From Alligator mississippiensis (lineage: Eukaryota > Chordata > Crocodylia > Alligatoridae), in the NCBI RefSeq assembly GCF_030867095.1, contig NC_081831.1:20064001-20128000 (forward strand): a DNA stretch of 64,000 nt. Reading direction: 5' to 3'. Position numbers and translations under genes: made by a program. Below, piece after piece: positions 35,601 to 41,590 of this stretch (within the stretch, counting starts at the first letter, position 1; each line of letters begins with the position of its first letter). The notes beneath the pieces are model-generated. The model worked only from the letters and a program-made list of their open reading frames with translations. It did not search any database and was not told where the DNA came from.

Positions 35601-36270
35601 TATATCTAGATTAGACAAAACAATTGCAAGCATGCTGTGGGGACCAGTCTTGCACTGTCATTGGAGCATCTGTGATGGCTTAGTAGCATTTTCCAGCTCT
35701 GTCCATGATGAAAAATGATTGACAGGGCCTCCGCAAGTTTCAAATGAGTAATGATCTAATACTGAAAAGGGGCAAAAGAAAGTGCTAGACCATGCAGCTT
35801 GAAAACTAGCTGCTGGGCATGGACACTTGGCATGTGGCACTGGTGAGAAGGATCAGAGAGAGGTGCCAATTGCTTGGGCAGTGATACCTAATGCAGGAGA
35901 GACTCAGAAGAGGATGCAAAAATGATGGAAGGTACAAACCAAGACTTTATTATGACATCCCTGTCCTCTGACATTAACAATGTACTAGCCCTTAGAAGCG
36001 TATTTGCTGCTAAGAAAAAAGCAATGCCTCCCAAGCTCCTTTTTCCCCAATATCACTCATATACATTAGCAGGTTCCCCTGCAGCAGCCTTTTAACTCTG
36101 CTTTTCTGTACCCAATTGCAGATCTCGTCCACTTTGATATCCCTTCTATACATATAGAGATTGATACTGCACTCCACCGGGATCCACTGGAACATATCCA
36201 GAGACATTCAGTAACAAGGAAAGGTGATTTGGAAGAGGAGGAGGAAGAGTCGGAAAGCACCGCCCTATGA
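2560..36270 (+). CDS. ARHGAP44: ARHGAP44 (RICH2), Rho GTPase-activating protein, 5'-partial
   Basis: Spliced gene with twelve constitutive exons listed separately. Joined, they give 568 residues and a stop. ARHGAP44/RICH2 proteins are BAR-RhoGAP-proline-rich proteins that stimulate GTP hydrolysis on Rac1 and Cdc42 at curved membranes, act in dendritic spines and filopodia, and bind Shank PDZ domains through their C-terminus. The window encodes the RhoGAP domain (roughly residues 10-200 of this part), with arginine finger GLFR at the start of the second exon and motifs KSYLRELPEPLM and MTPSNVAIVLGPNLLWP. A proline/serine-rich tail follows and ends in ESTAL. The identity rests on near-identity to the remembered human protein, including RRPLSVATDNMMLEFYKKDG. 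It is ARHGAP44 rather than ARHGAP17 because of NITEMMTTVSLQIVGIIEP and HFDIPSIHIE. The BAR domain exons are outside the window. No break was seen in any exon. Confidence 0.97.
3225..3480 (-). repeat. CR1/L3-type LINE 3' fragment, antisense
   Basis: Sequence such as 'cacctagtccagtcccatg', 'gaaacctctaatgaaagag' and 'ttccattgtcttaccattc' follows the order of reverse-complemented CR1 3' tails common in sauropsids. It is well diverged and without coding content. Subfamily not determined. Confidence 0.5.
4150..5100. repeat. Internally palindromic repeat region
   Basis: Related modules recur here ('ggtcccag', 'ccttaaaaagc', 'catctcaaattggctc' and its complement). The clearest foldback is 4769-4861, where CATCTCAAATTGGCTC on the left is answered by gagccagtttgagatg on the right. 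A looser partner follows at about 4920-4990. Short open frames here are on both strands and look accidental. Probably a foldback DNA element; family unknown. Confidence 0.4.
6290..6425 (+). repeat. L2/MIR-type SINE tail
   Basis: 'gaaagctctttgggacc', 'tctgtgtttgtacagcattt', 'agcacaat' follow the order of the L2-like tail shared by amniote MIR-type SINEs. Similar tails are at 16960-17125 and 60855-60985. Confidence 0.55.
6819..7688. mobile_element. Non-autonomous hAT element with perfect 8-bp target duplication
   Basis: Terminal inverted repeats begin CAGGGGTGGGCAA and end ttgcccacccctg. The flanks carry an identical 8-bp duplication ccctacat (6811-6818 and 7689-7696), the size made by hAT transposases. 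The ends also carry 'tatggcccgtgggcc' and 'ggcctgcaggccca', typical of this family. The centre is GC-rich and shows no transposase, so the copy depended on an autonomous relative. It sits inside an ARHGAP44 intron. Confidence 0.92.
8045..8156 (+). CDS. ARHGAP44: ARHGAP44 exon b: arginine-finger exon
   Basis: Acceptor 'ctcttgtcctaag', donor 'gcag|gtaaag', 112 nt. Encodes GLFRVAPSASKLKKLKAA through SADPHAIA plus the first base of the next glycine. The arginine of GLFR is the catalytic finger of RhoGAP domains. Phase 0 in, phase 1 out. Confidence 0.97.
8157..11000. other. ARHGAP44 intron
   Basis: Mostly AT-rich unique-looking sequence. A GC-richer patch at about 9310-9770 has overlapping open frames but no recognisable protein and no splice context. 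A short alternating palindrome 'gtgtgcgcacac' lies near 10150. Nothing else was recognised. Confidence 0.7.
11001..11082 (+). CDS. ARHGAP44: ARHGAP44 exon c
   Basis: Acceptor 'tgttttctag', donor 'AA|gtaagt', 82 nt. Encodes (G)ALKSYLRELPEPLMTFELYEE to QAS plus two bases of the next Asn. LKSYLRELPEPL is the hallmark core helix of RhoGAP domains. Confidence 0.97.
11263..11343 (+). CDS. ARHGAP44: ARHGAP44 exon d
   Basis: Acceptor 'cccttcctag', donor 'AG|gtcagt', 81 nt. Encodes NIQDQDKRLQALWNACEKLP and KTNYNNI. Only 180 bp separates it from the previous exon, the shortest intron seen in the gene here. Confidence 0.96.
11344..13784. other. ARHGAP44 intron
   Basis: A MIR-like stretch is at about 13390-13500. 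No other recognised element. Short antisense open frames around 12.2-12.8 kb lack splice context and similarity. Confidence 0.65.
13390..13500 (+). repeat. MIR-like SINE fragment
   Basis: 'ggttagagaggaggactgag', 'catctgggttgtatctcc' and 'tttgacaagtcac' follow the order of a MIR core. Weak and diverged. Confidence 0.4.
13785..13898 (+). CDS. ARHGAP44: ARHGAP44 exon e
   Basis: Acceptor 'catctctttcag', donor 'GG|gtaagt', 114 nt. Encodes (R)YLIKFLAKLTEYQDANKM then TPSNVAIVLGPNLLWPQAEG. The TPSN-AIVLGPNLLW block is the conserved C-terminal RhoGAP motif. Confidence 0.97.
13991..14299. mobile_element. Short non-autonomous hAT-like element (CAGTGGTTCTCAACC ends)
   Basis: Left end cagtggttctcaacc, right end ggttgagaatcactg: perfect 15-bp terminal inverted repeats around about 280 bp of non-coding sequence. 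The flanking 8-mers tttaagat and ctttcgat match at 5 of 8 places, consistent with an aged hAT target duplication. Full-length relatives are at 41283-41590 and, with a different centre, at 31077-31643. Confidence 0.8.
14363..14775. mobile_element. Palindromic MITE, copy 1
   Basis: Terminal inverted repeats GGGCGTGCCTACACATGTA and tacatgtgtagacatgccc flank sequence full of 'gcacattaa'/'ttaatgtgc'-type motifs that pair internally. It is flanked by 'agt' on both sides, a possible 3-bp duplication. A related copy is at 47732-48154. Superfamily uncertain; Harbinger-like is one possibility. Confidence 0.7.
14992..15465. mobile_element. Solo LTR fossil with 5-bp target duplication
   Basis: Begins TGTAAC and ends GTTACA, i.e. 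TG...CA with matching inverted ends, and is flanked by identical ctcac on both sides (14987-14991 and 15466-15470). A TATA-like 'gtatatagg' lies near 15333. An internal direct repeat ('aaggggattgaggcccagtg') occurs twice. There is no internal region or second LTR, so this is a solo LTR of an endogenous retrovirus or related LTR element. The intact duplication suggests a moderate age. Coding strand of the parent not certain. Confidence 0.8.
16278..16369 (+). CDS. ARHGAP44: ARHGAP44 exon f: end of RhoGAP domain
   Basis: Acceptor 'cctgtgttgcag', donor 'GGAG|gtaggc', 92 nt. Encodes NITEMMTTVSLQIVGIIEPL then IQHADWFFPG. This is the last helix of the RhoGAP fold and distinguishes ARHGAP44 from ARHGAP17. 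Confidence 0.97.
16370..17214. other. ARHGAP44 intron with L2/MIR tail
   Basis: About 845 bp. An L2/MIR-type tail ('tttgtacagcaaccagcac', 'ctggtccataactggggct') lies at about 16960-17125. Nothing else recognised. Confidence 0.7.
16960..17125 (+). repeat. L2/MIR-type SINE tail
   Basis: Same phrase order as at 6290-6425 and 60855-60985: 'gtttgtacagcaaccagcac', 'aatgagatcctggtccataa', then an ATAA-rich end. Confidence 0.6.
17215..17395 (+). CDS. ARHGAP44: ARHGAP44 exon g
   Basis: Acceptor 'cccaaccag', donor 'GG|gtaggg', 181 nt. Encodes DIEFNVTGNYGSPMHVNHNA, NYSSMPSPDMDHSDRKQHDQ and RRPLSVATDNMMLEFYKKDG (last Gly split). It begins the unstructured tail after the GAP domain. Confidence 0.97.
18378..18460 (+). 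repeat. Sauropsid interspersed repeat fragment ('aacataagaa...gggtcagacc')
   Basis: The phrases 'ggaacataagaagtgccat', 'attgggtcagacca' and 'ctgtctagtccgg' are typical of a common turtle/crocodilian repeat. The fragment abuts the CR1 tail. Family name not assigned. Confidence 0.45.
18473..18885 (+). mobile_element. CR1 LINE, 5'-truncated 3' end
   Basis: An open stretch reads YEERLRELGLFNQEKKRL, LISAFNYLKGGYNEDGARL, FSVVADDRTR and ends MFKAHLDKALAGVI. This is the C-terminus of CR1 ORF2 after the reverse transcriptase. It ends in the CR1-type 3' terminus ('ttttctataattctatatg', ATTCTAT-like repeats). All of the RT core is missing, as is usual for CR1. Confidence 0.9.
19150..19300 (+). repeat. 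Possible MIR/L2 fragment
   Basis: 'ggggaaatgagaaagaaaga', 'gaagtcacttgctgcacat' and 'ggcaggtcagtgacagagct' resemble the 3' half of MIR. Weak. Confidence 0.4.
20192..20209 (+). CDS. ARHGAP44: ARHGAP44 exon h: 18-nt microexon
   Basis: Acceptor 'tctgtccatgcag', donor 'AG|gtacag'. The six-codon insert reads LRKIQ with split Gly and Ser at the edges, giving KDGLRKIQSMGVRV across the three exons, as in the remembered mammalian protein. Flanking phases match (2 in, 2 out), so skipping keeps the frame. A microexon of this size suggests regulated, perhaps neuronal, inclusion. Confidence 0.9.
20210..21403. other. ARHGAP44 intron, nothing recognised
   Basis: About 1.2 kb of unique-looking sequence with a T-rich tract just before the next exon. 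The open frame at 20591-20926 shows no similarity and no splice context. Confidence 0.65.
21404..21625 (+). CDS. ARHGAP44: ARHGAP44 exon i
   Basis: Acceptor 'tgtccccccag', donor 'AG|gtaagt', 222 nt. Encodes MGVRVMDTSWVARRGTS then a proline-rich run with PAMQPPAPPSDLPAAPQSP and ATPPPTPTSFGFQPGAERT. The PxxP-dense stretch is a plausible SH3 ligand. It ends AG, so the next base (T or C) always completes Ser. Confidence 0.96.
21626..24439. other. ARHGAP44 intron with hAT element
   Basis: A short hAT-like element lies at 23869-24231. The open frame at 21861-22325 has no recognised similarity or splice context. A long pyrimidine tract runs into the cassette exon acceptor at about 24390-24439. Confidence 0.7.
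23869..24231. mobile_element. Short non-autonomous hAT-like element
   Basis: Left end CAGTGGCTCCCAGACC, right end ggctgggacccactg (complement cagtgggtcccagcc). The flanking 8-mers ctgtagat and ctctagtc match at 5 of 8. No coding region. It ends about 200 bp before the cassette exon and does not overlap it. Confidence 0.7.
24440..24886 (+). CDS. ARHGAP44: ARHGAP44 candidate 447-nt cassette exon (149 codons)
   Basis: The acceptor is an unusually long pyrimidine tract ending 'ggacattttgcag'; the donor is AG|gtaaat. Length is 3 x 149, and the entry and exit phases equal those of the exon i to exon j junction. Inclusion adds 149 residues without a stop, starting STDDVSSSWSDSCYNYPSPE and ending near RDRGAGLS. 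The insert is rich in Ser, Pro and Tyr, with PSPEDDRPSPFP, a seven-serine run after LPPP, and KPDPPGTPHNP, much like the neighbouring tail. I do not recall this segment in mammalian ARHGAP44. It could be a lineage-specific or neuronal isoform exon, or an exon lost in mammals. No transposon overlaps it. Expression cannot be seen from DNA. Confidence 0.65.
24887..26155. other. ARHGAP44 intron
   Basis: About 1.27 kb. A short palindrome 'actagtctacaagactagt' lies near 25133. Small open frames show no similarity. Confidence 0.65.
26156..26307 (+). CDS. ARHGAP44: ARHGAP44 exon j
   Basis: Acceptor 'tgtttccatttag', donor 'G|gtactt', 152 nt. Encodes STLKTKELSPVSGQQKGSPG and, after a Ser/Gln-rich stretch, TEQSPHTLRK. 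It matches the ARHGAP44 tail motifs KELSP, KGSPGSS and QSPHTLRK. Confidence 0.96.
26563..26724. repeat. Direct duplication, unit about 70 bp
   Basis: Copy A (about 26563-26628) and copy B (about 26655-26724) share 'ccattttctaaatat', 'aggtc' and 'aaaccatctcaaa' followed by 'tgggcacc', with scattered changes. Copies are about 92 bp apart. Confidence 0.75.
27861..28107. mobile_element. MITE-like element with imperfect terminal inverted repeats
   Basis: The left arm contains 'tgtgattgcagtgcttgtag' and 'ctgaactggctttaa'. The reverse-complemented right arm contains 'gctgtgactgcagcatgcg' and 'ctgaactagctttaat'. Arms are about 45 bp and imperfect. No target duplication was resolved; superfamily unknown. 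Confidence 0.45.
28324..28701 (+). CDS. ARHGAP44: ARHGAP44 exon k: proline-rich tail
   Basis: Acceptor 'ctgtctcctacag', donor 'ACAG|gtaact', 378 nt. Encodes VSKKLAPIPPKVPYGQ, QPSPVSLSPTPPSTPSPYGL, KSRPTPKPRQRPTLPPPQPP and SMLDGMSPGESMST. RPTPKPRQRPTLPPPQPP is a strong class of SH3-binding sequence conserved in RICH proteins. It ends phase 1; the next base pair decides which C-terminus is made. Confidence 0.97.
28702..30002. other. ARHGAP44 intron before the alternative last exon
   Basis: No repeat family was recognised. A strong pyrimidine tract occupies about 29955-30000 and leads into the acceptor at 30001-30002. Confidence 0.6.
30003..30345 (+). CDS. ARHGAP44: ARHGAP44 candidate alternative last exon ending in STAV
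   Basis: The acceptor is a long T/C tract ending 'gtgtccttgcag'. Joined to exon k, the frame reads GESMST-A-V and stops at 30008-30010, so the protein would end ...SMSTAV. T-A-V is a class I PDZ ligand (S/T-x-hydrophobic), like T-A-L of the main form, but the form lacks the HFDIPSIHIE segment and the acidic run. An AATAAA lies at 30325-30330. A second open frame (LFEASDAILDRCEGD..., to 30191) runs through the exon in a phase that exon k cannot supply, and a donor-like CAGG|gtaagc is at 30055. The exon could thus be a terminal exon, an internal exon used differently, or chance. The 3' end is estimated. Confidence 0.45.
30325..30330 (+). promoter_or_regulatory. Poly(A) signal AATAAA for the alternative last exon
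   Basis: Canonical hexamer in 'gaaacaaataaaaataat', about 320 bp after the candidate acceptor. Placement fits a short terminal exon; it could be chance in AT-rich DNA. Confidence 0.35.
31077..31643. mobile_element. Non-autonomous hAT element with target duplication
   Basis: Left end CAGTGGTTCTCAACC, right end cattgaggatcactg. The flanking 8-mers atctagac and atccagag match at 6 of 8. The outer part resembles the 13991 and 41283 copies, but the centre is GC-rich. An extra right-type end ('ggttgagaatcacc') at about 31134 suggests a rearranged or nested copy. No transposase. Confidence 0.8.
32522..32768. mobile_element. Short hAT-like element (CAGGGGTCAGCAA end)
   Basis: Left end CAGGGGTCAGCAATGTTTT; right side 'ggcctgcaggccataagct' then 'gccgactcctag', a decayed complement. 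The 'tctggcctgcaggcc' phrase is shared with the 6819 element. Target duplication not resolved. Confidence 0.6.
36122..36270 (+). CDS. ARHGAP44: ARHGAP44 last coding exon with PDZ ligand
   Basis: Acceptor 'gtacccaattgcag'. The first two bases complete Asp, then come LVHFDIPSIHIEIDTALHRD, PLEHIQRHSVTRKGD and an acidic end LEEEEEESESTAL before TGA at 36268-36270. STAL is the class I PDZ ligand that in mammals binds Shank proteins. The six-glutamate run looks longer than in the remembered human tail (DSEEESESTAL). Confidence 0.98.
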
Positions 36271-37609
36271 CACACAGTCCCTTTCCCATGGTGACTCTTG
36301 TACATACATGTGATCCCATTAGCACTCCTGGGGGAGGCACCTCCCACGATCTTGCCAAGTTTCCTTTCAGTCGGGGCTCCGTTCATCTGCTGCCAGCGTG
36401 AGATGGACAGATGTGTGCTGAGAAAATGGGATAGCCGGTCTCAGTGGCAAATGCATTTCTGGTGCAATTTCTGTTTCTTATTTGTCTGTTTGTTTTGCCT
36501 TATCCAAACTTTGCCTTTTGACTTGGTGCCTAATTACCTCCCTTTCAAGCTTTCAACGTTTTTCCAAAAATAATCTCCTGTCTGCCCCAGCATGTGCACT
36601 CACTCTCCCTCTCTCTCCTTTTCATTTGTCTCAAGGGAGAAAGGACGGGTGGTCCTTGCAGCTGTGGTGCCCAATAGGCTTGGCTCAGGTTCACCAAATG
36701 GGTGGGAAGTGGCTGTTCTCTGTCCCCTTATTCTGTAGCTGGTGAAATCCTTGCCCTTCTGCCCCAGCTGTACTGCTTTGTTGTTAATGCCCATTTTGTC
36801 TCCATCCCTTGCATAAAAGTCAAGGAATGAGACCTATTTCCATATCACAGAGATAGGGAAGTGTCACTTTCTGTGTCCTCCTTAACCATGAAAGGTTAAA
36901 CCGGTGTTTTCTAAACTTTCTGCCAAAATGAAGGCTTTAGGATGACCCCTGCAGGCGTCTCTTCAAAGGGGATGGATGTTTAGCCCCGTGGGAATCTCAG
37001 CAGTGTTTCATAGTATCCAAATATTTTGCCTTGGGTTTTCTTTTTCCTGCTGGTTTGTCTGACTACTTCCAATTGGCAGGGAAATTGCTCCTCGTCTGAA
37101 ACGCAGAGAGAGACTTGGTAAGGTATCAGGGAAGTAGGTCTGATCATTCTTCTTATGTTCACTTGCTCTCGTCGGTACAGCAGTTGGGAGTGTTACGAAC
37201 ATGCACACAACTTGCGAAGAGGGAGTAGGCTCTGGTGTTGTGAATGGGATTGTGCGATACCTCTTTGTTTTGAGAGGCATTGTGGTCTGAATAGCAATAA
37301 TGTGCTTTTGTCTCCCCAAAACCATGCTTCAGCAGGTGGGGTCTAGCCCAGATGGACAACCTTGCCTTTTGGCTCACTACTCTCCAGTGAGATTTCCTTG
37401 TCCCTGCCCTACCCTGTGCTACAAGTTCATTCATCAATATTTGGAAAGAGTGAGGATATGGTGGAGGAATCTGGCAGCAGGGACAAGTGATGAGTGACCT
37501 GATTGCAGTTCGCTCCAGTGCTGAGCCTTAGCTAACTTTTGTGGTGGTGTGGAGCAGAGGTTTTGGTTGTGCATGCAAAGACTTATTTAACCTTTTATCC
37601 TTTTGAAAG

Positions 37610-37680
37610 AGATATATATATATATCTGCCCACATAGATATATATATTATATATTTGTATATATAAAATATATATATTTG
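37610..37680. repeat. AT microsatellite in the 3' UTR
   Basis: Runs of TA interrupted by 'ctgcccacatag' and 'ttgtatataaaa'. The arms are nearly self-complementary and could fold in RNA. Confidence 0.85.
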
Positions 37681-37782
37681 TTTTATTTGAGCCATTCCAT
37701 CTGAACTGGTGTACAAATGTAAAATGTAAATTTAACTGCTTTGCATTCCCCAGCCCCCCTCCCCCTTCCCAGTCCCAGGTTC

Positions 37783-37798
37783 AATATAAATGTATAAA
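37783..37798 (+). promoter_or_regulatory. Candidate non-canonical poly(A) signals
   Basis: 'caatataaatgtataaag' holds AATATA and TATAAA, both known weak variants. Chosen because no AATAAA precedes it in the 3' UTR. Confidence 0.35.
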
Positions 37799-37820
37799 GT
37801 GTATTCTCTTACAGCAGTAT

Positions 37821-39440
37821 TTGCCAGGTAGGATGTTATAGCTTTTGCACAGGTCATAACTGCAACTCATCACCCAAACTGTAATGGGAAAAGGGGTCAG
37901 GGTGGTAGGGGAAAAATCACATGAAATAAGTGTTCAAATTGCTGTCAAAGCTGTTATTAAAACTGGGTTTCTTCTCCTCAAATACATTATCTTCTTGTAT
38001 TTACAACAGTTCCTCCAGAAGGACTGCAAGCCTATATCTTGTACTGTGTCTCGAAACAGTGACATAGACCACACCCCAGGCAGCTTCTTAAAGGAAGAAA
38101 CCACCTGCTTTCCTCTCTTGTGCCACGCTCCTGCCGCACAAAGGTCTCATTAAAATAGAATCAACTTCTCCCATCTGGTGGTCCCATTAATGCAGTTTTT
38201 GTGGTGCCTCTAATGTTGCTGGGGTGAGGGGAGTGACAGTTCACCAGGAAGCAAAGCTTGCCTTCATCTCTTTCTCTTCCTCCAGATTTTATCCTGCTAT
38301 CCAGCACCTTCTGAGTAAAATAAGTAGCCATGTCTCCAGTGAATTTCATTGAGTGTCTGATGCTTGTTGGGTATGGTTAATTGTGTGTTTAAGTGAGCAA
38401 GCTCGTGTGCATACCTCTGGTGGCAATTTCACAAAATAGCACTGGTGCAGTGCTCAGTCTGAGTACGTGCCTGAAGAGAAGTACAATGACAGAAGAATAA
38501 CAATAACAGGGTCTGTCCTGCTGTTGTATGAAGTGTCAGTGAAAAATGGCATGGCAGAGCTCCACAGGGACCTTTAACCCATCTCCCCAGAAGAAATCTG
38601 TTCTGTTTTTAAGTGAAAAGGTACTTTTCCTACCCATCAGCCCTTTGTTATCAGCCTAGGAGCTGAGAATCAAGCCAAGGTCTTTCCTTCTCACATCACC
38701 ACCAATGGATGTGGTTCTTCAGGCCAAATTAGACCTTGAGTGACTCTAGAGCTCCCCTGCTGTCTTCCAGCTCTACCCTCAGCGGCACCTGTTGCCCTCC
38801 AAGGGTCCGCACAAGTGGAATTGATGCAAGCGCAGTTAACAACCCTGCTGGTGGATGAGGAGGAACTGATCCCAGCCCCCTCCCCTATAGCGGGGCTGGC
38901 TCTGCAGAGCTCACAAAAGGAAAAAGCAGAACAAAAGTATTTTTGGGTCTTATCTGCTCCTACCATTCAATGAAATAGCTTCCCTTTGGTTCAATGGAGC
39001 AGGATTGAGCCACAAGTAACTAACCCCAGCAGATAAAACATTCAGTAGAATTTAACTATGTGCTTTTGTGCGTCTTTGAATCTGGGCATCAACTGGTCCG
39101 TTACTAAGCTCCAACTGAAACTGCACAGGCCCAAGCTTATGGTCACTCACAAAGAGGCTTAACCTCACCTGAATACCAGTCCCACTGATTTCAAGTATAA
39201 CCAGAAGCATTTGCAGAATCAGTCTTGGACTTCCTTGGTTAGTATCAAGACAAATTTTTTTAGAATTTACCAAGTCCCAAAATTGAGGTGGGGAAACTAT
39301 ACCAGCTCCCAGCTTTGTTCTCCAAAAGGCAAACATACTTTGTTTCCTTTGCTAGACCTGGAATCGTTGGGAACTGAGGATCCAGGGTACAGACTCTTCT
39401 GGTTTTTAATCTTATTTCAGCCAGTTCCAAAGTGAAAATC
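37821..39440. other. Intergenic, little recognised
   Basis: Around 38.9-39.05 kb the phrase 'gcaggattgagcc' recalls a common amniote SINE/L2 tail. The open frame 38740-38973 has no recognised similarity. Confidence 0.6.
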
Positions 39441-39449
39441 ATTTCTTCA

Positions 39450-40386
39450 ACGTTTTCCTCAGTGACCTGGAAGATGGGATGGAGTGCACCCTCAGCAAGT
39501 TTGCAGATGACACCAAGCCAGGGGGAGTAGTAGATATTCTGGAGAGAAGGGCTGTAGGATTCAGAGAGACCTCAATACATTGGAAGATTGGCAAAACAAG
39601 TCTCATGAGGTTTTCAACAAGGACAAGTGCAAAGTCCTCCACTTAGGATGGAACAGTCCCATGCACCAGTACAGGCTGGGGACCAACTGGCTAAGTAGCA
39701 GCAGCTGCAGAAAAGGGCCTGGGGGTTACAGTGGACAGTACACTGATTATGAGCTACCAGTATTCCCTTGTTGGAAAGGCAGCTAATGGCATAATGGGCT
39801 GCATTAATAGGAGGTTGCCAGCAGATCGCAGGAAGTGATTATTCCCCTCCACTTGCCACTGGTGAGGCCACATCTGGAGTACGATTGTCCCGTTTTGGGC
39901 CCCCCACTACAGAATGTGGACAAGCGGAGGAAGACAATGAAAAATTTTAGGGGAGTGGGGCACATGACTTAGGAGGAGAGGCTGAGGGAAGTGGTCTTGT
40001 TTAGTCTGGAAAAGAGAAAACCAAGAGGGGATTTAATAGCAGACTTCAACTACCTGAAAGGAGGTTCAAAATAGGATGGAGCTGGACTATTCTCAGTGGT
40101 GGCAGATGACAAAACAAGGAGCAATGGTCTCGAGTTGTAGCAAAGGAAGTTTAGATTAGATATTAGGAAAAAAACTTTCTCACTAGCAAAGTAAAGCACT
40201 GGAACAAGTTACCTAGAGACATTGTGGAATCTCCATCTTTGGAGGCTTTTAACGCCCAGCTAGACAAAGCCTTGGCTGGGATGATCTAGTTAGGGTTGGT
40301 CCTGCTTTGAGCAGGGGCTTGGACTAGGTGTGACCTCCTGAAATCCCTTCCAACACTAATGTTAAATTATTTTATGATTCTATGAA
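39450..40386 (+). mobile_element. CR1 LINE 3' part (RT end to 3' terminus)
   Basis: The left part translates to [20 protein letters not shown], containing the FADD reverse-transcriptase active-site motif, then HQYRLGTNWL. Further right are the 'ctacctgaaaggagg', 'ggagcaatggtctcg' and 'ggctgggatgatctagtt' segments shared with 18473-18885. It ends 'ttttatgattctatgaa', the CR1-type end. The frame is lost in several places, so it is a dead copy older than it is long. Confidence 0.9.
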
Positions 40387-40948
40387 ACACAGGTCTACAT
40401 GTCTGGTATCTCCCTCTTCACTGACTTTTTTATCTTAATGGTGTTTTAAATGCAAACACAAAGCATATGCTTTTTCCTGAGAAATGTGGGCCAGACTTTA
40501 CTTTTAAACTGTCTCATAAAAACAGATAAAATAATGTGTCTTCCCTACCTCTGACTCCTTTTCCAGGCCTAATGTATGATAGTTGGGAGTCCTCATTTAA
40601 TTTACAGATTCTATATTATAAAGAAACATTATCGTGTTACATGGGTATAGGGAAGTTGACACCTGCCCTTTTCCCTCAAAAATATCCAAATTATTGCTTG
40701 TTCATTTGCACTGCAGTAATTCCTAGCAACCCAATCCTGAATTAGCTATGTTAGGAGCTGTACAACCATGTATGATTGGAAACACATTTTTAAAACAATA
40801 GGAAAAACACATGTGAATAACCATAACATTATAATTGATGAAACACTTGGGCTTAGTAACCCTTGCAAATATCTTGAATTTGTGGTTGCACTGAAGAAAG
40901 ATGCACTTTCATTTCCTATTCCACCAAAAGAGGTCTGTCTCTCAAAAC

Positions 40949-41123
40949 AGGTGAGAACGTTTCTGATGCTATGGTTTCCTGTTTGAAATCTCAGGATTTA
41001 TCTTGTGAATTATGTAGGTGTTTGCACACCTAAGAGTGCCAATATTGTATGGCACCCCATGGCATGCTTAAAAGGTTCTTATAATACCCTAGGGTTCTGC
41101 AGCACCCTGGTTGAGAATCACTG
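40949..41123. mobile_element. Truncated hAT-like element (right half)
   Basis: Aligns by eye with the right half of 41283-41590 ('tgatgctatgg', 'gtttgaaatctcagga', 'ggtgtttgcacacc') and ends ccctggttgagaatcactg. The left end is missing. Confidence 0.7.
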
Positions 41124-41282
41124 AATTTGAAGATACCACGTGGATTCTGTTAAGGAAGTAGGAAGACCTCAGGAAGAAAACGAATTAAAATGCTCCATTA
41201 TTTTCCCCAAAATTTTGTGTTTGGGGCTTTACTATTCTTTGCAATCCAAGACAAGTTTGTTTTGGAGATGCATTGCCTAGGA

Positions 41283-41590
41283 CAATGGTTCTCAATCCCT
41301 TTTAAACTCAAGGTGCCGCTCTGCAACTTTTCTGAATTTACTACCTCTTTTCAAAAACTAACTTCATTCATTTTTTGACTACAGAAAAATAATGGAGCGA
41401 TTCTTCTGTTGCAAAAACTCAGAAAGACTACAACAGGTGAAATGTTTATGATGCTATGGATTGCTATTCGAAATCTCTGGGTTCACCTCACCTCACCTCA
41501 TGTGTAAGTGGCACCGAATGGTGCTAATACTGTATGGCCCCCCACAACAACCTTAAAAGGATCTCACATCACCTCAGTTGAGAATCGTTG
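41283..41590. mobile_element. Short non-autonomous hAT-like element
   Basis: Left end caatggttctcaatc, right end agttgagaatcgttg. The flanking 8-mers gcctagga and ccttagga match at 6 of 8. Length (308 bp) and internal phrases ('tgactacagaaaaata', 'aaaaactcagaaa') match the 13991 copy (309 bp), so this is a discrete family. Confidence 0.8.

Larger units (their letters stand above)
30346..36121. other. Long ARHGAP44 intron with hAT elements
   Basis: Contains hAT elements at 31077-31643 and 32522-32768. GC-rich open frames at 31.15-31.6 kb belong to the first element. From 32.8 to 36.1 kb no element or exon was recognised beyond short AT-rich patches. Confidence 0.7.
36271..37820 (+). other. 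ARHGAP44 3' untranslated region (end estimated)
   Basis: Unique sequence after the stop, with an AT dinucleotide-rich tract at 37610-37680. No AATAAA was seen before 37.85 kb. The variant hexamers AATATA (37783-37788) and TATAAA (37793-37798) sit close together and are the best end candidates. Confidence 0.45.
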
